64,000 nt of DNA from Argopecten irradians (Eukaryota > Mollusca > Bivalvia > Pectinida > Pectinidae). The DNA is taken from assembly GCF_041381155.1 (NCBI RefSeq), contig NC_091139.1:6572383-6636382 (forward strand), written 5' to 3'. Each line of letters opens with the position of its first letter. Positions within the stretch are counted from its first letter, which is position 1. A program made the position numbers and the translations under genes. Positions 35,601-45,324 of this stretch are shown here, in pieces. Under the pieces are notes generated by a model, which made no database searches, was not told the origin of the DNA, and worked only from the letters and a program-made list of their open reading frames with translations.

Positions 35601-38600
35601 TGATTGCCATTCATGATCCAATTGTCATGCCTTGTGAACGTTTTGCATCCATACCTCAGTTAGTTTACCTGCCTTCTCGGCCAGCCGACATGTCGGTCAT
35701 GGTCCTATTAACCGGGTGCGTTCGATTACAAATTCTAAAGTGATAATGCGGATGACTGACAAAAATATCTGGGTTTTAGTAAATTTTGACAGCTGCCAAT
35801 CTGGCCCCCTTATGCTCATGGGTAAGTCGTCAATTAAAAATCTAAATGGCCATAGCAACCATTTTAGGTGTCACTTGGAGCCCTGCTAAGTACGTACAAT
35901 TCAACCATTTTTCAATGTCACTGATGAAATTTTTAGTGATTATAGCAACGTTGCGTAAAATTGAGAAAATAACATTCCCACAAAAATAACCAGTTTTACA
36001 GTATATGGCAGAGGGAAAACGGTCTCTTTTTAAACCATATATACCGACATATACATAAACCAAAATCATAACTTATGTGCAAGAAGACAACACAGCAGAA
36101 AATACTATCACATTCGCGGACATGCATTTCTATAACTAATAGGTTTTCAATCTAAAATCAACCACGACCATGCATTACCTAAATTTGAGACAGGACTTCA
36201 CTACAACTGATACAACTAAATATACAATCTAATTAAAATTTGACTTGTATTTCCTGTCCACCTTAAGCTGAAATACAAGGTCTAACAATTCCCTTTTCGG
36301 GGTCACCTCACCATAACCCCTGTGGTTAGCCAATCAGCATTTCGCATACGGTATCTTTGGTGCGATTGATTCATTCAGAAGTATAAAAGGCTAACAGTAC
36401 ATGCCCAGATGTTCCGATTCTAGGCCAGGGGTCATGCTGAGGTGAACCCGAACAGGGAATTGTTAGATCTTGTATTGGAGCATAACGTCATCTCTCATAG
36501 TGGAGCAAAATTAGAAGTCTAATTTTAATTAGATTGCTAAATATACCACATGTATGTGCACAGATCTACCTTCCATGTCGCCTTTCTCAAACTGCTCATC
36601 TGCACTTTTCTCTCCTTCCTCATCCTCTGGAACTGCAACATCAAAGAATTGTAAAGTGTTACCACAGTAAACAAGCAGTAAACCAGTCGTGCTTATCATA
36701 GCTAACGACATTTTCAATGAAATTTCATTGTGAAATATTTAGTTAAATAGATGTATTGCACTAGTTGTTATTACTTGTTCTTAGCAATCAATTTTTGGCG
36801 AATTCTTATTGTGTGTGAAATACGAAATTTATTCCCATATAATTTACAAATACAAAATTTATTCCCATATAATTTACAAATACAAAATTGATTCCCATAT
36901 AATTTACAATATATAAACATATTTTATTTCTTGATTCAGAAAGAGAATTTCAAAAGGCAGGAGGCTGTGTTTGAGATTTATTCAGGTAGTGGTCTATCGA
37001 TTTACCCTATGTTACACTTTTATTTTTATTTTCCTTAGTTTTTTTTTTTAGTTTCTGTTATAAAATTCTGTCAAACTAAATACAAGACAAAGTAAATAAC
37101 TTTTTACCTCCTTGTAAAGCATTTCCCAATACTCCAGTTTCCATCCTAGCCAAGTCTAGTAAAGCTCTTCCATATTGATAATAAGCTTCTGCGCATTCCT
37201 TAGCTGTCTCCCCATAGGATTTAGAACTGAAACATAAAAATTTTCATTTAATCAGCTCTCAACTGAACACCGAACAGGTCAGAGATTTTGAGTAGCAAAA
37301 AAATGTTTCCCTATTAAGAAAGCTATCATTATGGATTATAATGAATCCTAAACTGGAATAATCTTTTAATATTAGTAGTTCTGAAGCTCCCAATTTCTAT
37401 GTTTCATACACAGAATCTATTCAATTCTGTATTTGCACAGAGTTTTTATATCTGTACTTGCGGCTAGGTATTGATTGTGAAGTCCCGTGTTTGCGAGTGC
37501 AGTGTCATAATTTTCTGAGAAAACGTCATAAATTGCATTCGCAAAATAATGACGTCACAATGGATACCTACCCGCAAGGGAGCTAACTCTGTAATATGCA
37601 AAGACGTTATAACTACATAGATGTTAAAAGACCAATAAAATTATGTTTCCGATATATGACCTAATAAAAGGGTCAAGACCCCATTTTTTCTCTTTAGCTG
37701 AAATCAAGACTTCCATAGAACTTATTTCTACATTACTTCCTTTAAGGTCCCAAATGGGCATCAATCTCGGTACCTCACAACCATAAGATAAATGGCTAGT
37801 CTCCACAGCCTTTAATATAAAGGGGATCATTATCAAATACAGATTGTCACACTACAATTTATCCTCTCAGTTTACTCACAGAACTTTACAGGCTTCCTGG
37901 AACTGATTCACTGCCGTTGGTATCTCTCCGCAAACCATGTTGCGTTTTCCTTGTGCGATCATGTTAATGGCAGTCATGGCAGCTTCCATTCTTAAACAGA
38001 TACAATGAAGGTTTTATAGATATACATATGGGACAAGGAAGTTATTCCAACCTTGTGGACAAAACAAAATTGTCAAATTTTCGAGGCGATCTGCCCCTTT
38101 ATCTAGACATACAGTTACGTTAATAAGAAGGTTTATCAAACATGAGATTGTCTTTGTCAGACATGGAATTTATTTCACACAAGTTATCTGTAGTTATGTT
38201 ATTTAACATTTATAAACTTAAGATGCCATTTCTTTACATAGGAAATAAATTATGTATACAACAAAACTGCAACCATAAGTTGTGCAATTTCCACCACAAT
38301 TATTAACCAATAACAAAACAATCATCGCCCCCAGTTGGTACACTTGTTTGCATGCCCACATATACTAATAAGGTGAAGTGATAATTTCATGGGCAGAAAC
38401 TTCACCAATTAAAATTCAATTATAAATTGAAGAATTGATATACAACAATATAAATCTTTAATGAATAGAATTACTTTATCTACATATTACTTCTTTTTTC
38501 CTATATTTTCTAGTTGCATTAATATATACTTCTCATTTTCATCAAATTGTATACAAACATCGGACTGTCAACTAATAACTGTTGAATAATCAGCAAACCA

Positions 38601-41600
38601 CCGAATTAAATCTAGCCCCTTATAGTTTTACCAAAATCAGTAAGAATCTTGTACGACTAACACTCATAAGTAGTATTCAAGAGTCATTTAATACTACTAA
38701 TGAGTGCAGTTTAGTGTGACTAACATATGCAAGATGTCCTGTCAACAGCAGTTTGAACAAGTGACGTTTGAAGCATATCAATACAATCAGTGTTCCTGGG
38801 TTTTTTTTTAAATGGTTTTTTTTGTACCCCCATAGCTTGGAAAATGGGGGTACATTGCCATATTTAAAGGTTACACTATATTTGCATATTTTTTCCATGT
38901 GTATTCTTTGGTAGAAAATAAAGACAAAGTGCGACATATATTTGGCCAAAGGGAAAAACCACAATTAAAAACAGTTTTAGATATATATCTCTTTGTTTGA
39001 TTTATTTTAAACAATGTTGCTTCTTAAAGTGAATAGTCGGGCAAAGAAAACCAGTCTAAATGCGTTCATTGGCCTTCCAAAAGTTCTCATATATTAATAG
39101 GACGGTCAAGTTCTGCTTAGTTTCCCAGTTCTGACCATTAAAGTAAAGAAAAGTTGAAAGCATTGAAAGCGAGGCTGCGTGGAAATGTAACCAAAGACAT
39201 AGTGAGCCGGGAGGACGTTTTAGAATTCCCATACTTTAAATTAATTTCTTCGTACGCAGACAGATTTTGACGAGAGATTTTATTTTTCTATTTCATAAGA
39301 AATAATACTGGATACATTCACACCATTTTTACCAACTTTAGCCATCCTTGCCTGAATGTTCACTTTAAATTCATCTGCAAGTTATTCAATAAGAATTAAA
39401 ATATAAACAGAAAAAGAATTGAAATATTAACAGGCATACGCTACATGTCTGCTGTGTTGTGTCTACTTCTTCACTTAAAAATCATGTTCTCAATATGCAT
39501 AAAGTCCATCTTACATTGCAATCAATTTACAAATTCATTTTGGAAAGCAATTTTCAAAATATTTTGTATAGATCTACCCTCCCGATCCATGAATGTGCCG
39601 ATCCTAAAAGGCATGTAAAATGTATCGCTGTCTTATAGCCGATTTCTGTACTGGTAATGATTGGTATCACAAACAATTTTCTTGCACAGAGAACCATGTG
39701 GATTTGAAGATCGTTTTCATACTCTATGATAGTGCTGGACACACACAACTCTAGTTATTATCGCACACGATTAAAATCTGCATTGTAAATTGATTTCCAT
39801 AACACATGCTCTTTGAGCGATATAAGGATCAGTCCCGAGACTACCAATGGTCATGGGTATGGTCTCGGATTTTAACATAGGTCAACGCAGATAAGTAGTT
39901 TAACACATCTGCCGTTTGGTGCACTGCAGTTAATGTTTACTGAAAGGAATACTTTCGGTATCCTTTTCTTCAATCAAAATGAGCAATTATCAACAGGGTT
40001 GGGGTAATTAAAAATGTAATTGTAATTAATTTGTAATTAAGAAATATTTCAATTACATGTAATTGTAATTAATTACATTCTAAAAATGTGTAATTAACAA
40101 TTACATTTTAATTACTTTTCAATTACATATACATATATATTTACTAATACTAAGATGTAAGACATGTATTTGGCTAGATAGAAATTTAAACAGGTAACAT
40201 ATGTGAGGCAGTGACCATAGTAGACAAGTACACTTGTATCTGTTTTATCTGTAGTTTACCCCTCCATCACATATACAAGGTCGTTGAGGTGTTGTGTGAT
40301 AAACAGTCGGCCTAGTGAATTACAACTCACAAAGGTCTTTGTTATATGAAACACCTTGTGTGTTACCTAATTATTATATCAGTATGAAGGGCCAATAAAT
40401 ATAGATGTTAGTTCAGAATTGAGTCTTCAATTCTCCCCCCGTGCCAAGAGAAATTAAAGACAAGATTTTTTTCAGTTTTACTTCCCACTACAGGCCCCAC
40501 ACGTTAAGTAGGACACTAAACTCAGGTCTTAAATCCAATGAAGTAGACAATCATACACAGGTACATTTGTGTGTAAATATTGCACAGAGAAAGTGTAGGT
40601 GCAACCTCAGTTAAAGTTCTGGAAAGATAATTCTTGGCAGAATTCACAAATTATGTCTATTGTTTAGCTTAGCAAATACTTACATGTTACTTGTAGCTAT
40701 ACCAGCCACTTCAGCTCCAGTAGAGAGATTGTTTAGTGTTGCTGGCAAAGTATATCGACCAGACAGAAACAGACTGATGATAATTTTCAAACTCTGATGA
40801 TGATAAAATACAATTCAAATTTTTTGAATTGCATTTTATCATCATCAGTGTATGAAAAAGTTTTAAATGTATATTTTTATTGGACCTAGGTCCAATAAAA
40901 ATGTACGTGTAAAACTAATACACCCTACCAATACTCAATTGTAACTTGCGGTTTATGTGTTTCTATCAAAATTTACTGATAATGACATATTATATATATG
41001 TATAAATGCTTCATTATATGACTATACAATTGTGTATAAGTTATTAAAAATAAACATATTAAGAAAATGTAATGTGTAATTGTAATTAATTACTTTTTGA
41101 ATGTAATTGTAATTAATTTCATTGCAATGTAATTGACCCCAACCCTGATTATCACCAAATAATGGAAAATATTTAAGTGTTCATGCACGTACAGGTTGTC
41201 AAATTTATGCGTGCAATAACACATGTTTCTGCGTGATAGGGAACACTGACAATATCAAACGATTATTGACAAATACATTTCAGGGTCAAAGTTCACCCTG
41301 GCCTGTCTATCAATGAAAGTCTGATAAGCTAGCATATATAACAGATAACAACTATAAGACAAAACCCCAGCAAAATCCCTTCCTTGTCTTAAAATAAATG
41401 TGTAAGGGCCAATTATCATATAACTGCTTTAATGAGAAAGTTTACTCTACTCAATTCTCCTTATAATGACATCCACTTTATAATTTACCAGTTGTATTGC
41501 AAAATTTCTTGCTGAAGCCTACTTGCAGACAAATTTTTTCATTTTTTTACAACTTTTTTTTTTTTTTTTTTTTAAATTCTGATCCAATATATATTTTAGT

Positions 41601-42635
41601 GAAGGTAAATTGGTCCAGTATAACTCGATCAAAACGCAAACCCAGAGATGATTTCACAATAATTTGACAGGTCATCAATTTCTCAATCTAGATTGTATAC
41701 CTAAAAAGAAAAGATTTTCAGAAATGTTAAAACAAATCCAAATCACTCCCTCTACTTTGGATCATCTGTATTTCTTATGCTTAAAGATCCAACAGCTAAA
41801 AAGTAGTCCGCTAAAACTTGCCATAATCACAGGCTCAAAGAATCCTACCTGTTCATAAATGGTCAGTTACGTATAAATACTGGTCTTCAAAAGCCGGGGA
41901 TTGTTGTACAAATCTGGTGTAGAGCAGTAGGTATAGCTGCAGTTTGAGCCTATGATTATATATATGGTCAGTTTTAGCAGACTAGCTAAAGAGATGATTC
42001 AATCTCTTAGTCTGTGGCCGATCATGGTTACATACTTCCCTTTCACAAAATGAGAGATCAAAAAGATTACTTACTCCTGAATATTATTCAAATATATACA
42101 ACATGCATACTTATTATCAGTAATTTTTCCTAAACTAATTTATCATATAATGCTAATTAAATATCAACGTGTCACAGAGCCACATTAACATTATCCTTTT
42201 TGGCCATTCTTTCTAGGTTTAAGGTGATGGTGTTCTTTTTTTCTCAACTAAATGATGTTGTTGACAGAATGTCAAAATCCTGTGATAGTAGCAACAAATG
42301 ATATGAAGCTTTTTAAAGTCGCAAATGAAATGGTACGATACTATCATTTATATGCTGTCCAGTAAGTTAATACAACAAATGGTAGTCCCAACATATTAAA
42401 AATCATTTAAAGCAATCCTTGATTGAGCACATCATCGAAACTTTCGCAGTGTCAGTAACATTAGATCACTGATCACAGAAAGACCTACTATCTGTCAAAA
42501 CTTCGTTAGGCTTCAGAAGACGTCTGTGAAGACTTGAAGTCGCTTCTAGGGAGGACGTCACTGGAAGTGATGCTCTTACTTCCGTAGTACCTACCTGTCT
42601 TTGTCTGATGACCAACTAGGACCCGGATTGTCCAT
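20665..42635 (-). CDS. NASP: NASP, histone H1/H3-H4 chaperone (complete, 17 exons)
   Basis: Nuclear autoantigenic sperm protein, a nuclear SHNi-TPR chaperone that stores and delivers H3-H4 and binds linker histone. Exons in transcript order: 42595-42635, 37880-37990, 37108-37226, 36570-36632, 32231-32683, 31157-31320, 28495-28568, 27783-27856, 27055-27145, 26649-26746, 26115-26162, 25865-25947, 25539-25610, 24910-24957, 24532-24579, 23509-23616, 20665-20727. All junctions are AG/GT with matching phase. Total 1758 nt, 585 residues, first codon [11 protein letters not shown]1 is about residues 15-50 ([19 protein letters not shown]). TPR2 ([20 protein letters not shown]) is split by a Glu/Lys-rich insert at about 92-318, then resumes ([17 protein letters not shown]). 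TPR3 and TPR4 follow to about 430 ([18 protein letters not shown]). Next come a charged helical stretch, then [17 protein letters not shown], matching the conserved NASP tail and nuclear-localisation region, and a C-terminus ending EAVAS. A cryptic ATG in exon 2 is less likely as the start, because exon 1 joins in phase and lies next to the promoter. Confidence 0.93.
20984..23181. mobile_element. TA-flanked DNA transposon remnant with nested mosaic element
   Basis: The terminal inverted repeats are CAGTCAAACCTG at the left and CAGGTTTGACTG at the right, each flanked by TA, as for Tc1/mariner-type insertions. The outer parts contain GTGTCTTATTAGACAAGTGT and several GACGCATTAGACAGG motifs. No transposase frame was seen. 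A mosaic repeat (21588-22713) occupies the middle. The element lies in the last NASP intron. Confidence 0.7.
21588..22713 (-). mobile_element. mosaic element: TAGCCCACCATC hairpin head, tandem core
   Basis: Read on the - strand, the head hairpin is TAGCCCACCATC with its inverse GATGGTGGGCTA (22686-22713). Next come GACGGCGGACC-like sequence and about seven ~140-bp units carrying CAAGATGGCTGCCTGGCGGC (seen on +) and TATGCACAACTAGGGCCC. The tail at 21593-21650 contains GATCTTGGCGCCCACCAAAG. The + strand sister copy is at 53151-53695. Short reading frames here are the repeat read through. Confidence 0.75.
23757..23917. mobile_element. palindromic MITE with ~50-bp arms
   Basis: AGAATCTTACATCGGCCAGT at the left is matched by ACGAAAGATTCT at the right. 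GGTGGACAGGGATATCTAAC is matched by GAGATATCCCTGTCCACC. The central part also folds (ATCGACC against GGTTGAT). It lies in the NASP intron between exons 15 and 16. Confidence 0.7.
24655..24908. repeat. short tandem repeats next to the NASP exon 14 donor
   Basis: Two ~32-bp copies with TTTAAAATCGAAAATGC occur at about 24673-24735. Three ~33-bp copies with TATAGCATCTTA run up to the exon-14 donor at 24908. Confidence 0.6.
25115..25275 (+). mobile_element. SINE fragment (tRNA-derived)
   Basis: Begins near a B-box-like GTTTGAGTCC. It continues with GGTGGTTTTTCTCCACATAC and the tail ACATGACCCTAGTTGTTAAT, which matches the inverse of the SINE at 27261-27464. The A-box end is missing. Confidence 0.55.
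25325..25480 (-). mobile_element. SINE fragment (reversed)
   Basis: On the - strand it contains GAGTTTGAATCCC, a B-box-like motif, near the start. Further on it has the inverse of GGGTGGAGAAAAGCC, as in related SINEs. It lies in the same NASP intron as the + copy at 25115. Confidence 0.45.
27261..27464 (-). mobile_element. tRNA-derived SINE, near full length
   Basis: On the - strand it starts GGTGGCCGCAGCGGTCGAGT then GGTTAAGATG, a tRNA-like A box. The B box GGTTCAAATCC (27384-27394) lies about 60 bases further on. The body has CTTTCCTCCACCAACAAAC. The tail is ACATGACCCTGGCTGTTAAT then AGGACGTTAAACTAAT. It lies in the NASP intron between exons 8 and 9. The tRNA part is most like a leucine or serine tRNA, but it is not a functional tRNA gene. 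Confidence 0.75.
27899..28292 (-). mobile_element. mosaic element: AGGTCATC hairpin head, GGCCTCTTGT tail
   Basis: On the - strand the head is AGGTCATCTGACCC, loop AAA, GGGTCAGGATGACCT, then GTCGTGTTTCGTCCGTTGTC. Two core units follow (CTAAATCGC type, CGGCCATCTTTGATTTGGG). The tail is AGTCAGATGACCGTTAAGGC then GGGCCTCTTG. GTCAGATGACC in the tail is the exact inverse of the left head arm. It lies in the NASP intron between exons 7 and 8. Confidence 0.75.
28569..29696. other. NASP intron 6, transcript-downstream part
   Basis: No exon or element is supported. From about 29440 to 29700 the + strand becomes strongly C/T-rich (CTTCCCTTTCCTCCACTTCT, a run of C at 29571), grading into the minisatellite to the right. 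Confidence 0.5.
29697..31200 (-). repeat. 52-bp minisatellite carrying the NASP exon 6 donor splice site
   Basis: About 28 copies of a 52-bp unit. Read in NASP sense, each has GAGGGGTCACAGGGGGAGAA, GGAAGGGGAG, GTAAGGAGATACTTCACAAG. The rightmost copy overlaps the end of exon 6: the exon ends GAAGGAGAG at 31157 and intron 6 starts GTAAGGAGATAC. Most units keep GTAAGG. Some have GATAAGG (no GT) and some GGCAAGG (a GC-type donor). Exon 6 itself contains a unit in which the donor is changed to GGAAGGAGATAC, so it reads through. Confidence 0.92.
32755..32902 (-). mobile_element. 87-bp palindromic MITE, copy 7, with expanded loop
   Basis: The arms AACTCGTTCACTCCTGAAAA and GTCTTCAGGGGCGAATGAGT match the family. 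Between them, four exact tandem copies of the 20-bp unit ATGAACAGCTGTTCTAGCCG (32781-32860) replace a single copy seen elsewhere. CAGCTGTTCTAG corresponds to the centre of the 11742 copy (AACTGTTCCAG). It lies in a NASP intron close to exon 5. Confidence 0.75.
33562..33970. repeat. 192-bp tandem duplication
   Basis: Two copies, with the start of a third, of a unit containing GGTCATTCATTC, CCAATATAATCTCCAGGCTA, CATTCCAGCATGCTATAGAC and CTATCGATGAGAAATTGACC. Repeat starts at 33562, 33754 and 33946 give a constant 192-bp spacing. It lies in NASP intron 4. Confidence 0.85.
33991..35271. mobile_element. TA-flanked MITE with CAGTGGAACT ends, split by a second element
   Basis: The left end CAGTGGAACTTGGTTGATAC is matched by GTATTAACCGAGTTCCACTG at the right. 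Both are flanked by TA, as for Tc1/mariner-type targets. Internal motifs ACTCGGATAATACGAAG repeat. A 788-bp element (34427-35214) sits inside. Removing it would leave about 490 bp. Confidence 0.8.
34427..35214. mobile_element. nested element with CAGGGGTGTAAAAAT ends and 5-bp GGATA duplication
   Basis: Ends are CAGGGGTGTAAAAAT and ATTTTTACACCCCTG. The target GGATA is present on both sides. Sub-terminal repeats of CACTAGCCCG / GGGCTAGTGG occur on both strands. The interior is AT-rich with no long frame. Confidence 0.85.
35455..35885. mobile_element. MITE with CAGGGCTCCAAGTG ends and 5-bp CTAAG duplication
   Basis: The left end CAGGGCTCCAAGTG matches CACTTGGAGCCCTG at the right. CTAAG flanks both ends. 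431 bp, no coding frame. It lies in NASP intron 4. Confidence 0.8.
36218..36545. mobile_element. palindromic MITE abutting NASP exon 4
   Basis: The inner arms AATACAAGGTCTAACAATTC and GAATTGTTAGATCTTGTATT (36272-36476) enclose CGGGGTCACCTCACC and GGTGAACCCG. The outer arms CAATCTAATTAAAATTTGAC and TCTAATTTTAATTAGATTG extend the symmetry. The right arm ends 25 bp from the exon-4 donor at 36570. Confidence 0.7.
37423..37603. mobile_element. MITE of the AGAGTTATCTGCC family, copy 4
   Basis: The right end CGCAAGGGAGCTAACTCTGT then AATATGCAAAG matches copies at 3671 and 4141. The interior has TAGGTATTGATTGTGA and AATGACGTCACAATGGATAC as an inverted pair. The left end has decayed. It lies in NASP intron 2. 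Confidence 0.6.
38822..38855. repeat. small perfect hairpin in NASP intron 1
   Basis: GTACCCCCAT and ATGGGGGTAC form a 10-bp perfect stem around a short loop (AGCTTGGAAA). No larger element was recognised around it. Confidence 0.6.
40681..40797 (+). pseudogene. fragment of hAT transposase C-terminal dimerisation domain
   Basis: The frame from 40681 to the TGA at 40795 reads [20 protein letters not shown] then [14 protein letters not shown]. This matches the hATC signature (PATSAP.ERLFS.AG......R..L). No DDE or zinc-finger part is present nearby, so this is the surviving tail of a transposase gene inside the element at 39994-41147. Confidence 0.85.
40794..40848. repeat. near-perfect hairpin at the transposase stop codon
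   Basis: CTGATGATGATAAAATACAA and TTGCATTTTATCATCATCAG form arms of about 24 bp with one mismatch around a short AT-rich loop. The left arm includes the TGA stop of the transposase fragment. Confidence 0.8.
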
Positions 42636-42913
42636 AATTCAATACAAACAAAATACGTGCAAAGCAAAGAAAAACGTGATAATTTCGCGCCTTCTCTCAA
42701 TCTCAACTTCCGCTTCGTCTTGTGTATTAATCTCTAAACAAAAATTTAATTTTGTAATACATGTTTATAGAACCATTGTTGTTATTTTATATCGATACTA
42801 TAGCATATTTATAAAATACAAAATGTATGCGTCAATATTTTGTTATGGTATGTAATTTAACTAACAATAATCAAATTTTGATATAGACTTTTACACAAAT
42901 AACGATGACGTAG
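42636..42913. promoter_or_regulatory. bidirectional promoter between NASP (-) and BTF3 (+)
   Basis: The NASP start codon and the inferred BTF3 first exon are head to head, less than 280 bp apart. Near NASP there is TTTCGCGCC (42683-42691), which fits an E2F site and suits an S-phase histone chaperone. ACTTCCGC (42706-42713) is an ETS-type core on the opposite strand. On the BTF3 side TGACGTA (42906-42912) is a half CRE. No TATA box is placed correctly for either gene. Transcription starts are inferred, not observed. Confidence 0.65.
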
Positions 42914-42976
42914 CCCTCTTCAGCGGCGGCCATAGAAAACCTCGTGGGTCTTCATTTTTGTTGATCAAAACTCAGG
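42914..42976 (+). other. BTF3: BTF3 non-coding first exon with 5'-TOP-like start
   Basis: The leader begins in CCCTCTTC, a pyrimidine tract as found at the start of TOP mRNAs for translation factors. It runs through CAGCGGCGGCCATAG to CTCAGG, followed by the donor GTAAAT. It contains no ATG, so the first ATG of the mRNA is the one at 45325. The upstream boundary is inferred from the motif. Confidence 0.55.
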
Positions 42977-43840
42977 GTAAATACAGTATATTGATACAAA
43001 ATAACACATGAAGTTTCACTGTATTTTGAAAATAACCAACAAATATAGATGTTTGTGGTCTGCTAGCTGAACAACTTGATCCGTGAATTCCGTATCGATG
43101 TTGATATTGACGATCACACGGCGTTGTTTGTTCACAGATAAATTAACAGTGACATTCCAGCATAGACATGTATTCATCCAACGCATTTACTTTTTGGATA
43201 TCTCAATGACAATGTCTGTCTTATTGATCAATTCGATGATTTCTTTATAAGATCTTCCTAATTTGTGTCGTAACGACTACCTACTCTATCTTGAAAATTA
43301 TCTAAAACTACTTCATAGAAACGGTTTTTGACATATTAGGAAATGGAACGACATGGTGCATGAACATGTGATACTATGTTAGCCGATTATATGGAAACAA
43401 GATCATTGCCAATTGTCTTTAATTTGTTAAAGATTCTCTATTGTAAAATAATGTCTATTTTAAAGGATTGAGTAACCGGTTAAAATGAAATAAGACTGGT
43501 GATGCAATGTCAAAGCCCTATAAGTATATAAGACAAGTGTAATTATAGGAAATAACAACAATTGATCAACTCTATAATTATTTAAATGTAGATATTGGTA
43601 TAGAAGCTCACTGAATGCCTGCATCCATTATCTATCAAAAATATTGATAAAGACATAGAAGGGCAATAAACAAAGACAAAATGATCCATTTATTTGATAC
43701 ATTAAGTTTTAATTTTGAGATGGGTATAGTGACTAACTATGCAGTCTCAAGTAATCAAGCTCATACTTCACTATAGGAGAGTCGAAGATTGGAATACAAA
43801 TTTCAAAATTATACATAAGACTATAATAGATCAATAATCA

Positions 43841-44180
43841 CAGTGTTTTTCCTGCCTATAAATTTGGGGCTGAAATAAGGACCCATTCCCAATTGCATTT
43901 CTTGGTGTTTTTTTCCCAAATCCATGTCTAAATTTCCCAAATCAGTGAGTTGACGCAGATTTAGTGCGACGAAACTAAAAGATTCAGGAAATCCCAAGTC
44001 TGAACGTCATATTTTAGTAACCATTCTTACACTTGATTCTTAGAGAAGCATAATTGTCTATTCTACCTTTTCCAAAATTTCCATAAATATCGTTAACATT
44101 TTTCATTTCCTACTTTTATCGCACAAAATTTCCCAATTTTCACCAGGTGACAATTTCCCAAATACCCAGGAAAAACACTG
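43841..44180. mobile_element. MITE with CAGTGTTTTTCCTG ends
   Basis: CAGTGTTTTTCCTG at the left and CAGGAAAAACACTG at the right. The flanks AATCA and AATCC suggest a 5-bp target duplication with one change. The interior repeats ATTTCCCAAAT. It lies in BTF3 intron 1. Confidence 0.75.
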
Positions 44181-44599
44181 AATCCAGAGAATGGTAATAT
44201 AAATGGTGTTCTATATAAACATCAGTCTTTAATGATAAATGATGTTTGAGCTAAACTCTGAGACATCCAGTAACCTGTTTATAATACCATATATTTTTAT
44301 ACCAATTGAACTGGTTCAATGTTTAACTAGCCCCTGATATTGTGATGATTGATATGTAATAAAAGATGAATTTGAACAAAATGCAAGTCTTCTTAGTACC
44401 ATAGTAGACATTACCCTTAGCAATTACATAGTACAGTAAATCACTTTTTATAAGCATAATTTGTTATACATTTATTACATACATCTTGATGTCGAATGAG
44501 AATTACTATGTTGTAACCATGAATTTGTTGTTCATTATAAACATGTTGAAATGTAAAACAAATTGCTGCAGCATTTAATTTGACATTACAGATCAATGT

Positions 44600-45029
44600 C
44601 AGGGATCAATCTAGGTTTTGGGGGAAACTAACCTTTTTCAAAATAGGGGAAAAGTTTGACGAATTATAGGGGAATTTGAATCTTCTTATTTTGTTCCAAA
44701 ATTATATTCATTTTGATGAAAAGTACTGTAAAACCACTTATTTTATTTTTAGATTTAATAAAGCAAGACTTTAAGCTCAATAATGAAAAATTTGAGTTTA
44801 TCATAAAATATGCAGTAGCTGTATGACAAATTTCAAGAAATTTGCAAACAAAAGCCTAAAAAAATAATGAAAAATAAGTCACAGTGGATGTGTTACAAAC
44901 ACGTTAATGTTTTAGCTTCAAATCGGGAATTTTTAATTCATTAAGTGAATTTTAGGCCAGAGGGGAATTCATTCCTTGAGGGGAAATCTACCCACAAATG
45001 GTAATAAATCAGAGCTAGATTGATCCCTG
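44600..45029. mobile_element. MITE with CAGGGATCAATCTAG ends and 5-bp AATGT duplication
   Basis: CAGGGATCAATCTAG and CTAGATTGATCCCTG, with AATGT on both sides. Internal AGGGGAA motifs occur in both halves. It lies in BTF3 intron 1, about 300 bp before the coding exon. Confidence 0.8.
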
Positions 45030-45324
45030 AATGTAGAAGTAGTAATATGTCATTGATAGATCATTAGTTGTATTTTGGTTGTAGATAAATTACAAAATTA
45101 GACAAATTTTACTATTATATCAATAACATAAACCTAAGGAAACACATTAATAGAATTATTAGGTTGAAGTTGACTTTTAATTGGTAAAAGTAATCACTCC
45201 CAAATTAAACTGGGTCTTTGAGTTATACAAGTTGGAAGTAGCTAACAAACTTTTTTTTTGCATTATTTCATTTAACTTGTTAACTGCATTTTGATGATTT
45301 TTTTGTTGTTGTTGTAGATTGAAA

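Larger units (their letters stand above)
39994..41147. mobile_element. hAT transposon remnant with 8-bp target duplication
   Basis: The left end CAGGGTTGGGGTAATTA is matched at the right by AATTGACCCCAACCCTG. The flanks are ATTATCAA (39986-39993) and ATTATCAC (41148-41155), an 8-bp duplication with one mismatch, typical of hAT elements. The sub-terminal regions are full of TGTAATTGTAATTAATT motifs in inverted arrangement. A fossil of the transposase C-terminus lies inside (40681-40797). It lies in NASP intron 1. Confidence 0.85.
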
